Shown here one piece after another: positions 8,763 through 16,966 of a DNA stretch of 64,000 bases. Source of the DNA: Clostridiaceae bacterium (GTDB taxonomy: Bacteria > Bacillota > Clostridia > Oscillospirales > Butyricicoccaceae); the NCBI GenBank assembly GCA_009911355.1, contig QXXE01000013.1, positions 1-64,000 on the forward strand, given 5' to 3'. Position 1 is the stretch's first letter; every line of letters begins with the position of its first letter. Both the position numbers and the translations under genes were made by a program. The notes under the pieces are model-generated. The model worked only from the letters and a program-made list of their open reading frames with translations. It searched no databases and was not told the DNA's origin.

Positions 8763-9662
8763 TTAGAATCCAATGTGCTTGCGGACGTATTCACGCGCCA
8801 TTTTCGCGTAATCCAGCGGGTTTGCAATCGCCGGGTCCTGCTCGGCCTCGACGACCAGCCAGCCCTCGTAATTGTACTCATCGAGCAGCTTGAAGACGGC
8901 CGGGAAATCGACGCAGCCCTCCGGGTCGCCGGGAACCGTGAACACGCCCTCGGGAATGGAGCTCAGGAAGCTCTTGTTTTCCGCGTAGCACTTGTCCATC
9001 GCGGCCTTGCGGACGTTCTTGAGATGGACATGGCCGATGCGGTCATGATGCTTCTTCAGGATTTCGATCGGGTCCTCGCCCGAGAAGGTCAGGTGGCCGG
9101 TGTCGTAGATCATGCTGACGTATTTCGGGTCGGTCATGGACAGCATCCGGTCAATTTCGGAGGTAGTTTGCACGGTGGTGGTCATGTGATGATGATAGAC
9201 AATCTTCATGCCTTCATCTGCCGCGATTTTGCCGAGATGGTCCAGGCCCTTTGTGAGCACTTCCCACTCGTCGTCGTTCAGAATTTTCTTGCGGGACAGC
9301 GGGGTGTTCCACTGGTGCTGGATGGAAAAGCTCTGGTCGGAGGTGTTGATGACCGTCGCGCCGATGGACTTCAGGAAATACATGTGGTCGACGAACGCCC
9401 GCTCGTTCCACCACATGGGCTGCTCGTTCAGGTAAGTGCTGATCCAGCCGGTAATGGCTGCTACGCCGCGCCGCCCCAGTTCTTTGTTCAGGATCGCGGG
9501 GTCGCGCGGGAATTGGCAGCCGATTTCCGTGCCAACGTAGCCGGTCAGCGCAATTTCGCTGATGGTCTGGAGGAAGCTGTTTTCCGCCCCCATTTCGGGC
9601 ATGTCGTCCTCCGTCCAGGCGATCGGGGCGATGCCGATGCGTACCTTGTTCTTGTCAAGCAT
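8763..9662 (-). CDS. iolE: Myo-inosose-2 dehydratase
   Basis: A 299-residue TIM-barrel protein of the xylose-isomerase-like superfamily matching IolE throughout, including GIAPIAWTEDDMPEMG near the start, YHHHMTTTVQT near residue 156, YDTGHL near residue 190 and QDPAIANPLDYAKMAREY near the C-terminus. IolE dehydrates 2-keto-myo-inositol to the trihydroxycyclohexane-dione used by IolD. The HHH and D-T-GH residues fit the metal site. The gene is first in the iolE-iolG pair and is preceded by a long intergenic region that may hold its promoter. Confidence 0.93.
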   Translation of the reverse strand: MLDKNKVRIGIAPIAWTEDDMPEMGAENSFLQTISEIALTGYVGTEIGCQFPRDPAILNKELGRRGVAAITGWISTYLNEQPMWWNERAFVDHMYFLKSIGATVINTSDQSFSIQHQWNTPLSRKKILNDDEWEVLTKGLDHLGKIAADEGMKIVYHHHMTTTVQTTSEIDRMLSMTDPKYVSMIYDTGHLTFSGEDPIEILKKHHDRIGHVHLKNVRKAAMDKCYAENKSFLSSIPEGVFTVPGDPEGCVDFPAVFKLLDEYNYEGWLVVEAEQDPAIANPLDYAKMAREYVRKHIGF

Positions 9663-10073
9663 GGTGTTGTACCTTCCTTTCGGTTGTTTGCCGCTTCCAC
9701 GCCGGAGCGTTTGCCCCGGCAGCGGCAGGTATGAAAAAGAAAATGAAAAGGGCTTGTGGTATGTATCCGTTTTTTGCTGTGGATACTTGTTTTGCTTTCG
9801 ATGGTTATATTATCGCAGAACGCCGCCGGGATTTCTTCTGACATTTCGCTTTTGTATTCAAAAACCCGAAAATATTTCCAGCCCAAAACAATTCGATTTT
9901 TTTACAGTTTTTGCTCGGGGTGGCGTTTTAGAGGTCTGTTTTGTGAAATCAGCGTGTTTCCCGTTTCCCGATCCCCAGCCTTCCCGCACGAAAACTTCTG
10001 ATTTTCTGCTTTCTTTTGCCCCATCGCTTTCCACAAGGCCAGGCGGTGGCTAACGCGCCCTGCGCACAGATGC
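9663..10073. other. Intergenic region upstream of iolE
   Basis: About 410 bp without a supportable gene. It includes AT-rich sequence (9770-9910) with GATAATATA-like elements on the minus strand in front of iolE. No convincing -35/-10 pair or operator was identified. It follows the terminator of the upstream operon, so a separate iolE promoter is expected here. Confidence 0.4.
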
Positions 10074-10113
10074 TACAAAAAGGGGCTGCCCGCAATGCGC
10101 ATGGCAGCCCTTT
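10074..10113 (-). terminator. Rho-independent terminator after iolI
   Basis: The stem GGGCTGCC/GGCAGCCC (10083-10090 with 10103-10110), extended by A-U pairs, is followed on the minus strand by CCTTTTTGT. It lies 48 bp after the iolI stop and closes the iolG, kinase-like, symporter, iolI operon. Confidence 0.85.
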
Positions 10114-10160
10114 CTGAGAAGAATGCAGGAGTGTATGTAGTATGGATTTCCAAAGCAAAA

Positions 10161-10991
10161 TCAGAGATAAGGCCGGGTGCATTCCGCGCCCATTTTAATC
10201 ACGGCATCTGCGCTCATCCCCCAGTATTCAGGGCGGAACAGTTCCAAACAGGCGGGGCCGTCATAACCGGCCGCACGCACTGCATCCGCAACATCCGCAA
10301 TCGGGATCGTGCCCTTGCCGGGCATGATACGGTGGCAGTGGTCGAGAATGCCGAGCGGAAGGTCTTCGCAGTCGTTGATGTGGAAGACAAACAGCTTGTC
10401 TTTCGGAATGCGCCGGATATAATCCACATCGGCGCATTTGTCATGCAGATACACGTTAATGCAGTCCACCGTCAGGCCGACGCTGTCGCGGTTTACTGCC
10501 TGCACGATCTCAAGCGCCTGCCGGACGCTGTTCACACACCAGTGGCGGTCGCCAATCGGCTCAAAGGACAGTTTGACGCCATACGACTCTGCGATATCGG
10601 CCAGCTGGTTCAGCACCTTGACCGAGTCGTCAAAAATCTCTTTTTCGTTCTTCGTGCAGTGCTCCGCCGTCATAGTCGGCACAACGATGATATAGGGGTT
10701 GCCGATCGCCTGAGCGGTCTTGCAGCCAAAGGTAAACAGCTCTACCAGCGCGTCCCACTCGGCGGGAGTGCAGAAATTGATGTTTTCGATCGAATTGAAC
10801 GCAAACGGCTTGAGCCGGCTCTTTGCAAAGAACGCTTTTAAGTCATCTATCGTATGGGTCTTGAAATATTCCTGAAGCATATCCAGCCGCAGCTCGATAA
10901 AATCATAGCCGTACTGTTCACACAGCTCGAGGTCACGTGCGACGTCGGAATTCTCCTTGCAAGTCGCTTCATTGTAACCAAGTTTCAGCAT
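10161..10991 (-). CDS. iolI: 2-keto-myo-inositol isomerase
   Basis: A 276-residue TIM-barrel sugar isomerase that closely follows Bacillus IolI: GYNEATCKENSD at the start, DLELCEQYGYDFIELR near residue 25, DIAESYGVKLSFEPIG near residue 141 and LELFRPEYWGMSADAVI near the end. IolI interconverts 2-keto-myo-inositol and 1-keto-D-chiro-inositol, allowing growth on D-chiro-inositol. E143-type and H-type metal ligands appear in SFEPIG, DCIN, HIND and LELF. It is the last gene of its operon, 30 bp after the symporter and followed by a terminator. Confidence 0.9.
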   Translation of the reverse strand: MLKLGYNEATCKENSDVARDLELCEQYGYDFIELRLDMLQEYFKTHTIDDLKAFFAKSRLKPFAFNSIENINFCTPAEWDALVELFTFGCKTAQAIGNPYIIVVPTMTAEHCTKNEKEIFDDSVKVLNQLADIAESYGVKLSFEPIGDRHWCVNSVRQALEIVQAVNRDSVGLTVDCINVYLHDKCADVDYIRRIPKDKLFVFHINDCEDLPLGILDHCHRIMPGKGTIPIADVADAVRAAGYDGPACLELFRPEYWGMSADAVIKMGAECTRPYL

Positions 10992-11021
10992 ATCAATGAA
11001 TCCTCCTTTGTTTGGAACCGG

Positions 11022-12404
11022 TCAAAGCTCGCCGCGGGCTTCCCGCTCGGCAAGTTCTTTCATAATCATCGGGGACTTATCATCCAACTTGTACAGTACC
11101 AGTGCGGCAACGGCAACTACCCAGACAATCGTTGGGCCCCATACGTAAATATTCCGGATCATATCGACCGCAGACTGCGGCTGCACCACGGCCTGGCCGG
11201 TTGAGCTGATATAGCCTGCCCCGTCCAGCATCCGGGTCAGCAGTGAACTGGTAACGCCGCTGCCGATCTTGAAGCCGAGCGAACCGCCGCCAAAGATCAA
11301 CGCCTCCTGGCGGATATGGGTCTTCCACTGGCCAAACTCGACCACATCGCCCATCATACCGAAAACCAGGGCTGTCAGCGGCGCTTCACCCAGCGCACGG
11401 ACAATGCTGGCGCCAAGCAGCCAGGGGAAGCTGTACGGATTCAGCAGCACGGCGGCCTGCGCCGCTACCGCAACGGCCGCTCCAACCAGTGACATATTGC
11501 GCTTGCCATACCTGCGCAGCAGCAGCGGGCAGAGCATTGCGCCGATGACCAGCGTGCCGGTCTCCGCCAGATACAGGACGCTGTACATCCAGGTATCGTT
11601 CCCGAAAATGTATTTGCAGTAGTAAGGCAGCGAGGTGCCTACGATTGTACCATGTACGACTGTGACCGTCCACATCACCAGCGTAGACCAAAAATACTGG
11701 TTGACGAACAGCGCTTTCAGGTTCTGCCCCAGCGGGACCTTCGCCGTCTGCGCCGCTTCGATCTGCACGGTTTCCTCGCACTTCCAGAAGCATACTGCCA
11801 GCATCACCAGCGCAATGCCCGCCCAAAGGGCCATTGCTTTCACCCACGCGGCCTGGTCGTCGCCGAACAGCTTGACAACCGGCTGGGTAAAAGTCACCGC
11901 AATGATGCGCCCGACCGGGGCCATCGCCATACGGAACACCGACAGCAGGTCGCGCTCGTGCGAGGAACGGGTCATCATCGTGGACAGCGTGCCGTAGGGG
12001 ACGTTGATTGCCGTATAAAGCACGGTCGTACACAGGTTGTAGGTAACAAAGATATACCAGAATTGCAGGGAGCCGCCGGTCTGCGGGATCGTGAACAGCG
12101 CAACCGCCGTGATGCAGTACGGGATCGCCATCCAGATAATCCACGGACGTGCCTTGCCCCATTTGGAATGGGTGCGGTTGACGATAAAGCCCATAATGAC
12201 ATCCGATGTACCGTCAAAGATACGGGACACCAGCATGACCGTGCCGACTGTCAGCAGGGAAACGCCTGCATAGTCGGTATAAAACAAGGTCAGCAGGGTC
12301 GAAATCATGCCAAATACAATATTGCAGGCCGTATCGCCGCAGCCGTAGGCAATGCGTGTCCCAACGGCCAGCCTTCCGGTTTCCAGCTTGCGTTCTTCCG
12401 TCAT
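11022..12404 (-). CDS. GPH-family sugar:cation symporter
   Basis: A 460-residue, roughly twelve-helix transporter of the glycoside-pentoside-hexuronide:cation symporter family (MFS_2). The family loop signature is seen as GTSDVIMGFIVNRTHSKWGK near residue 65 followed by RPWIIW. The ATG at 12404 overlaps the preceding stop as ATGA and has AGGGGGGCC upstream; a longer frame from 12524 would overlap a real gene and begins with non-family sequence. Operon position between inositol genes makes inositol or another cyclitol the likely cargo, which is an inference. Confidence 0.88.
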   Translation of the reverse strand: MTEERKLETGRLAVGTRIAYGCGDTACNIVFGMISTLLTLFYTDYAGVSLLTVGTVMLVSRIFDGTSDVIMGFIVNRTHSKWGKARPWIIWMAIPYCITAVALFTIPQTGGSLQFWYIFVTYNLCTTVLYTAINVPYGTLSTMMTRSSHERDLLSVFRMAMAPVGRIIAVTFTQPVVKLFGDDQAAWVKAMALWAGIALVMLAVCFWKCEETVQIEAAQTAKVPLGQNLKALFVNQYFWSTLVMWTVTVVHGTIVGTSLPYYCKYIFGNDTWMYSVLYLAETGTLVIGAMLCPLLLRRYGKRNMSLVGAAVAVAAQAAVLLNPYSFPWLLGASIVRALGEAPLTALVFGMMGDVVEFGQWKTHIRQEALIFGGGSLGFKIGSGVTSSLLTRMLDGAGYISSTGQAVVQPQSAVDMIRNIYVWGPTIVWVVAVAALVLYKLDDKSPMIMKELAEREARGEL

Positions 12405-13021
12405 GCCCCCGGCCCCCCTTTCAAACCGGTGCGGAGCCAGATATATTCCGCTAGCAGTCCGGCAGCCTTGGGGCCAAGCAGCCCGGCGTCCACACAAAGG
12501 TGGTAATTGGATGGCCTCCCCCATTCCTGCCCCGTGTGGTATTTATAGTATGCCGCACGGCGGCGGTCCATTTTTGCAACCATCTGAGCCGGATCGCCAG
12601 GCTGGTAAAACGCCGGCTGGCTGGCTACACGTACCAACCGCTGTTTCATCCCGGAATAGAGGAAAAAGCTGACGCGCCCTGGATGGTCGCGGAGGACAAA
12701 ATCAGCACACCGCCCGACAATCACGCAGGGCTGCTCCGCCAGTTCAATCACGGTCTGTGACTGTAAGATGAACAGGCGGTCGTCAGAATCAGCAAACGCA
12801 CCCAGCCCGCCGCCCCGGCCAAAAGGCTGGGGCATTTTGGACTGTTCTTCCATCTCGTGCAGGCGTTCCGCATCCACCGCGTACTTTTGGGCAGTCAGTC
12901 CGACCACTTCGCGATCATAAAAGGGGACATCCAGCAGTCCTGCGAGCCGTTTGCCGATTGCATGTCCGCCGGAACCGTATTCGCGGCTGATGGTTACGAC
13001 AAATTTCTCCATCCGGCTCAC
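12401..13021 (-). CDS. Cytidylate kinase-like family protein
   Basis: A 206-residue protein of the cytidylate-kinase-like family. The N-terminus VVTISREYGSGGHAIGKRL carries the glycine-rich phosphate loop, VIVGRCADFVL matches a core strand, and a DRRRAAYYKYHTG segment with arginines lies near residue 150. It starts with GTG, overlapping the iolG stop by GTGA, and ends overlapping the symporter start by ATGA, so it is tightly coupled to both. Proteins of this family often occur near carbohydrate genes; their substrate is not known. A sugar or nucleotide kinase role is possible but cannot be assigned. Confidence 0.8.
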   Translation of the reverse strand: MSRMEKFVVTISREYGSGGHAIGKRLAGLLDVPFYDREVVGLTAQKYAVDAERLHEMEEQSKMPQPFGRGGGLGAFADSDDRLFILQSQTVIELAEQPCVIVGRCADFVLRDHPGRVSFFLYSGMKQRLVRVASQPAFYQPGDPAQMVAKMDRRRAAYYKYHTGQEWGRPSNYHLCVDAGLLGPKAAGLLAEYIWLRTGLKGGPGA

Positions 13022-14037
13022 CCAATTTCGGAGAGCTTGACCGGACGGCCTTCCTTCAAGGATTGATCCGCAGCCATGGCGATCCTGACCGGCTGCAAAC
13101 CGTCAATACCGCCGACCGGCGTTTCCGTATCATTCAGTACCGCTTCCGCAAATGCCTTTGCTTCGGCGATAAATGCGTTGTTGTAACGCTCCAGGAAGAA
13201 CCACGTCGGTTTCGCGACCGTGACGCCGTCACCCGATGAAATCATTGCCGTGTTGTTCAGATCGTTTGCAACCTGTACGCAGCCCTTGTCGCAGTGCACC
13301 TCCGTGCGCTGGTCATAACCATAATGCGCAGCGCGGCTGTTGTCGATCACGCCAAGCGCGCCATTTTCAAATTTCATGGTAACAATCGCGGTGTCGATAT
13401 CACCCAGCCTGTCATAACCCGCGCCTGACAGCGCCGCACCATAAGCCATAACCTCTGTGACCTCGCTTCCCGCCAGATAGCGCACCATATCAAAATCATG
13501 AATGGTCATATCCATGAAGATGCCGCCGGAAACCTTGATGTACTCCATCGGCTGATGATCCGGGTCGCGCGAAGTGACCTTGACAACATGGGGCTTGCCA
13601 AGCTGGCCGGAGGCTACCGTATCGCGGACCGCCTTATGATTGTGGTCGAAACGGCGGACAAAGCCAACCTGAAGCTTTACGCCTGCCTTTTCCACCGCGT
13701 CTAGCGCTTCCTGGATCTTCGCGAGATTTGTATCAATCGGCTTTTCACAGAAAATATGCTTGCCTGCCGCCGCTGCACGGATGATGAAATCGGCATGCGT
13801 ATTCGTCGATGAGCAGATAAACACCGCGTCGATCGACTTGTCATTGAAAATCTCCTCCGGGTCGGTATATGCCTTTTCAATCCCCATTTCCTTGGCCCAC
13901 GCGCGGCCCTCATCGTTCAGATACGGGTCGGCAACCGCGTACAGCTCTGCTTCCGGCACTGCGTGCGCCAGATTTTCACCGTGCAGCCGTCCGATGCGGC
14001 CTGCTCCCAGCAGACCAATACGTACTCTTTTACTCAT
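13018..14037 (-). CDS. iolG: Myo-inositol 2-dehydrogenase
   Basis: A 339-residue Gfo/Idh/MocA oxidoreductase with Rossmann motif GLLGAGRIGRLHGENL near residue 8, EKPIDTN near residue 98, RRFDHNH near residue 129 and GGIFMDMTIHDFDMVRYL near residue 171, the IolG pattern with the catalytic lysine (EKP) and histidine (HDFD). It oxidises myo-inositol to 2-keto-myo-inositol with NAD. The start at 14037 is preceded by AAGGAGGACGG. It is the first gene of the operon and is divergent from the AraC regulator. It is distinct from the paralogue at 7.7 kb. Confidence 0.9.
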   Translation of the reverse strand: MSKRVRIGLLGAGRIGRLHGENLAHAVPEAELYAVADPYLNDEGRAWAKEMGIEKAYTDPEEIFNDKSIDAVFICSSTNTHADFIIRAAAAGKHIFCEKPIDTNLAKIQEALDAVEKAGVKLQVGFVRRFDHNHKAVRDTVASGQLGKPHVVKVTSRDPDHQPMEYIKVSGGIFMDMTIHDFDMVRYLAGSEVTEVMAYGAALSGAGYDRLGDIDTAIVTMKFENGALGVIDNSRAAHYGYDQRTEVHCDKGCVQVANDLNNTAMISSGDGVTVAKPTWFFLERYNNAFIAEAKAFAEAVLNDTETPVGGIDGLQPVRIAMAADQSLKEGRPVKLSEIG

Positions 14038-14366
14038 AATTCCGTCCTCCTTCTTTAGCAAGCGCCGGGAATCGCCTGACCGCCCGGCAGATTTTCCGGC
14101 GGGAACTGAGAAAAAGCAAAATGTTTGAAGTCACTGCCAGGAAATTGTGTTAATATTTGGGGTATCATCAACAATCCCCTTTCTTTGGCCTTTGAATCCT
14201 GCTTTTCCGTCCCGCCCCTTCTGACAATTATTATACATCCGTTTCATCAGGCCACGTGAGCGGTATCTTGCTCGAATTGTAGCGAAAAAACCCTTACACA
14301 GACGGTGCCGCCAGCGGATGTATACCAAAATCTTGCTTTCTTTTCTATGAGGAGGAGGAATCCGTA
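14038..14366. promoter_or_regulatory. Divergent control region of iolG operon and araC-type gene
   Basis: A 329-bp region between divergent genes. On the minus strand a consensus -10 box TATAAT is visible (plus coordinates 14230-14235, within GGATGTATAATAATTG), with no matching -35 at 17 bp. That arrangement is common for promoters that need an activator. The -10 is about 190 bp before iolG, implying a long leader. AraC-protein binding sites were not identified. Confidence 0.5.
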
Positions 14367-15236
14367 ATGTATGAGCATCCCATCTTTCGGGAGTTTCGCG
14401 GTGGAAAACTCCCACGATTGGTAATGACCCATGTGATTACCGCCGAACACAGCGCGGAGCATGCCCGGCTGCAGCATCTTCACGAGGATATGCTGGAATT
14501 GTTTTATGTTGCCCAGGGTTCAGGGGAATACGAGGTCGGCAGGCACCCCTATTATGTACAGTGCGGCGATATGATTATCTGCAATGCGGGCGTACTTCAT
14601 GGCGAAGAGCCAGCCGCAAAACGGAAAATCCTGTCCTACTGCATCTCGCTGACCGATGTTGCATTGTACGGACTGCCGGATAATTATCTGCTGCCGCTGG
14701 ATGCATATCCCATCATCCCTTGCGGACGCCTTTCCGGAAAGATCGGAGAAATCATGCAGCTGCTGACCATGTTTTCCGCCGATCTCCAAGCCCTTGGGCC
14801 TATCTGTGACAGCCTGTCCTGCGGGATTCTCCTGATGCTGCTTGAAATTGCGCGCAGCGGCAGCCATCGCACCCCGCCCCCAAAAATCGACGACGCCATC
14901 GCAAAGCGTATCAAAACCTATCTTGATCAACATTACAGCGCGCCGCTTTCGCTTGAACGGATCGGCCACGCTTTAAACATCAGCCCATCCTATCTTTCCC
15001 ATGTGTTCAAAAAGGAATATGGGGAAGCGCCGATGCAATATCTGTACAAGCGGCGGATTGGCGAGGCACAGAGCCTGCTGATTGATACGGATACCCCCAT
15101 CGGAGAAATCGCAGACAGGCTGTGCTATGGGACGATCAATCATTTTAATACGGTATTCAAGAAATATGTCGGAATAACGCCGGGACGTTATCGAAAATCG
15201 TTCAAAACGATGGATTCAGACGAAAAAGGGGGTTAG
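14367..15236 (+). CDS. AraC-family transcriptional regulator
   Basis: A 289-residue regulator with an N-terminal cupin sensing domain (HLHEDMLELFYVAQGSGEYE near residue 37 and GDMIICNAGVLHGEEP near residue 67) and a C-terminal double helix-turn-helix of the AraC type (SLERIGHALNISPSYLSHVF and IGEIADRLCYGTINHFNTVF). A GAGGAGGAGGAAT site precedes the ATG. It is divergent from the iolG operon and followed by a terminator, so local activation of the inositol genes in response to a cyclitol is the simplest hypothesis; many iol systems use IolR (DeoR type) instead. Confidence 0.92.
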   Translation: MYEHPIFREFRGGKLPRLVMTHVITAEHSAEHARLQHLHEDMLELFYVAQGSGEYEVGRHPYYVQCGDMIICNAGVLHGEEPAAKRKILSYCISLTDVALYGLPDNYLLPLDAYPIIPCGRLSGKIGEIMQLLTMFSADLQALGPICDSLSCGILLMLLEIARSGSHRTPPPKIDDAIAKRIKTYLDQHYSAPLSLERIGHALNISPSYLSHVFKKEYGEAPMQYLYKRRIGEAQSLLIDTDTPIGEIADRLCYGTINHFNTVFKKYVGITPGRYRKSFKTMDSDEKGG

Positions 15237-15398
15237 CGATTGTGGATTCTTCGGTTTCTCCCTGCCTGTGAATCTCAGAAGCCATTCTATCGGCAACGGT
15301 TCCTGCCGCCGAGCTCGCAGTGGACTTTCATCGTTGCATGATACTCGCGCTGGGCATGCAAAAAAGCGCCAAGAGAACTTCTTGGATTACAATAAAAC

Positions 15399-15445
15399 AG
15401 CGGAGGTCAAGGCTTTTTATACCTTGACCTCCGCTATTCGTTTTT
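15399..15445 (+). terminator. Rho-independent terminator after the AraC gene
   Basis: A perfect 14-bp inverted repeat (15399-15412 with 15422-15435, 9-nt loop) is followed by ATTCGTTTTT on the plus strand. It lies about 160 bp after the regulator stop. Confidence 0.8.
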
Positions 15446-15739
15446 GACATCAGCACAACACCATCACGGCAAAGCCGCCTTTGAAATAGTAGGTGTTCGT
15501 CCAATGTCCATCTGAAAAGTGCTGGTGATTTTGATACGATTGCACACCCTTGCCGCATAGGGGGTGCAGATTTCTTTCAGTTTTCAAGGCTAAGTGCGAG
15601 GGGTGTGCAGGACGGTTCCAAAGGGTGTGCAGATTCAGCAGAATGGGGTGTAAGGCCCATCTTACCCTTTGGCAGTGTTCAAATATGTGACCTAAATACT
15701 GTTTATCAGGGGTATGATCCAAGCAAGACATATGTGGCA
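15446..15739. other. Intergenic region with no supportable gene
   Basis: This stretch marks the change from the GC-rich catabolic island to the AT-rich DUF2971 gene. A 106-codon minus-strand frame (15450-15770) overlaps the end of the DUF2971 gene, has no recognisable family and no clear ribosome-binding site. It may be a decayed mobile-element remnant, but nothing was recognised. Confidence 0.3.
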
Positions 15740-16888
15740 TCATTTCTTTGAATTTACATATTGCGGGCAATCCTCACATCTGATTTCACAATCTTGCATC
15801 TCAAAAACTGAAGGACTTCTTTTTACGCCAATATACGGAATGTTCTTGCTGTGGCAAATATCTATTATTTTTCCTCTTTCCTCTGGAACCATTCGGTTAC
15901 CCAGATAGACCTTTGAGATAGGGAAAAATTTTACATTGTAATCCGCTACATTCTTACTACGCAAGGGAAGCAGTAATCGCCATTCATTTTGAAATGCCCA
16001 ATCGATACTTTTTCGTAAAACGCCATGAGAATATATATCCCATAGGGTTTCTTTTGTCATACCCTTATCTTTTGCAGCAACAAGCCGTAGAGTCATATTC
16101 GGACGAACCTTACAATAAATCATAGGGAATAAATTGTAGTACACTTCTTTGTAAGTTTCATCGTTAGGCAATACGGTGTATTCAACACAAAATCCGTTGT
16201 GGAAATTAGCATATGCACCACCCCACATAAGTTGTGAATATGGTGTTGTGGCAAAGCAAACAGTCCGAAAAGTAGTTTTTAGTTGAGAGATGTAATCTGA
16301 ATATTCATCTTGTAATGTTTTTGATAGAGCTAAGCAAAAATCATGGGTATTGCATAATTCTATGAGAATTTTTTGCTCAAAAATCTGATTCGTCAGTTGC
16401 TCAATTTCCGAGTCTGGCGTTTTTGTAAATACATTGTTAAGGTTTCCATTTGCAATATAATGCTCCCATAATGCTTTTACCAAAGCATCTCCAATTGCCT
16501 GGCTTGGTTGGTCTGAATTAACTTCTATTCCACATCTTTTACAATATTCAATCAGTCGCAGATGTTCATACGCAGGATAATCAATATTAATATCCGAATC
16601 ATATACATCATCAAATGCAGTTGGACTTTGAAGGAAAACTGTATTATGCTCCAATGCTTGGATGGAGTAATTGATTTCTTCGCCGGTTTCTTTATCTATG
16701 TCCTTTTTGTTGGGGTAATATCGATAAAGTCGTAGTGGCATATTGATTTTTGAACGAAAAGAGAACTCATCATAACCCATGTTCTGTATTTCATTAAGAT
16801 TCATGATTGCTCCATTTACAATGCAATATGAGGATGCAAATTCTGGAGCAAGCTGCTGAAAATTAGCTATCAAATTAGGTATATCCAT
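15740..16888 (-). CDS. DUF2971 domain protein
   Basis: A 382-residue cytosolic protein with features of DUF2971: an N-terminal LYRYYPNKKDIDKETGE segment followed by LQSPTAFDDVYDSD (the FNDPFD-like motif of the family), a central WGGAYANFHNGFCVEY near residue 222, and C-terminal FQNEWRLLLPL plus KVYLGNRM. The extreme C-terminus has a CEIRCEDC cysteine pair. GGAGATTATC precedes the ATG. Function of the family is unknown; it recurs in variable and defence-rich regions. The gene is strikingly AT-rich compared with its GC-rich neighbours, indicating recent acquisition. Confidence 0.75.
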   Translation of the reverse strand: MDIPNLIANFQQLAPEFASSYCIVNGAIMNLNEIQNMGYDEFSFRSKINMPLRLYRYYPNKKDIDKETGEEINYSIQALEHNTVFLQSPTAFDDVYDSDINIDYPAYEHLRLIEYCKRCGIEVNSDQPSQAIGDALVKALWEHYIANGNLNNVFTKTPDSEIEQLTNQIFEQKILIELCNTHDFCLALSKTLQDEYSDYISQLKTTFRTVCFATTPYSQLMWGGAYANFHNGFCVEYTVLPNDETYKEVYYNLFPMIYCKVRPNMTLRLVAAKDKGMTKETLWDIYSHGVLRKSIDWAFQNEWRLLLPLRSKNVADYNVKFFPISKVYLGNRMVPEERGKIIDICHSKNIPYIGVKRSPSVFEMQDCEIRCEDCPQYVNSKK

Positions 16889-16966
16889 ATGATAATCTCC
16901 GTTGTAGGATTTTTATACTGTACACAAATTTTTACGAGTGAAATAGGAACAAAAATTGGGTAAAAC

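Noticed and set aside
14038-14366. Riboswitch in the long leader before the iolG operon
   Set aside because: No known riboswitch core was recognised; only a -10 box and purine-rich ribosome site are visible.
15450-15770. A 106-codon minus-strand frame between the AraC gene and DUF2971
   Set aside because: It overlaps the end of a better-supported gene, has no recognised family and no convincing start signal. It might be a decayed element, but this cannot be supported.
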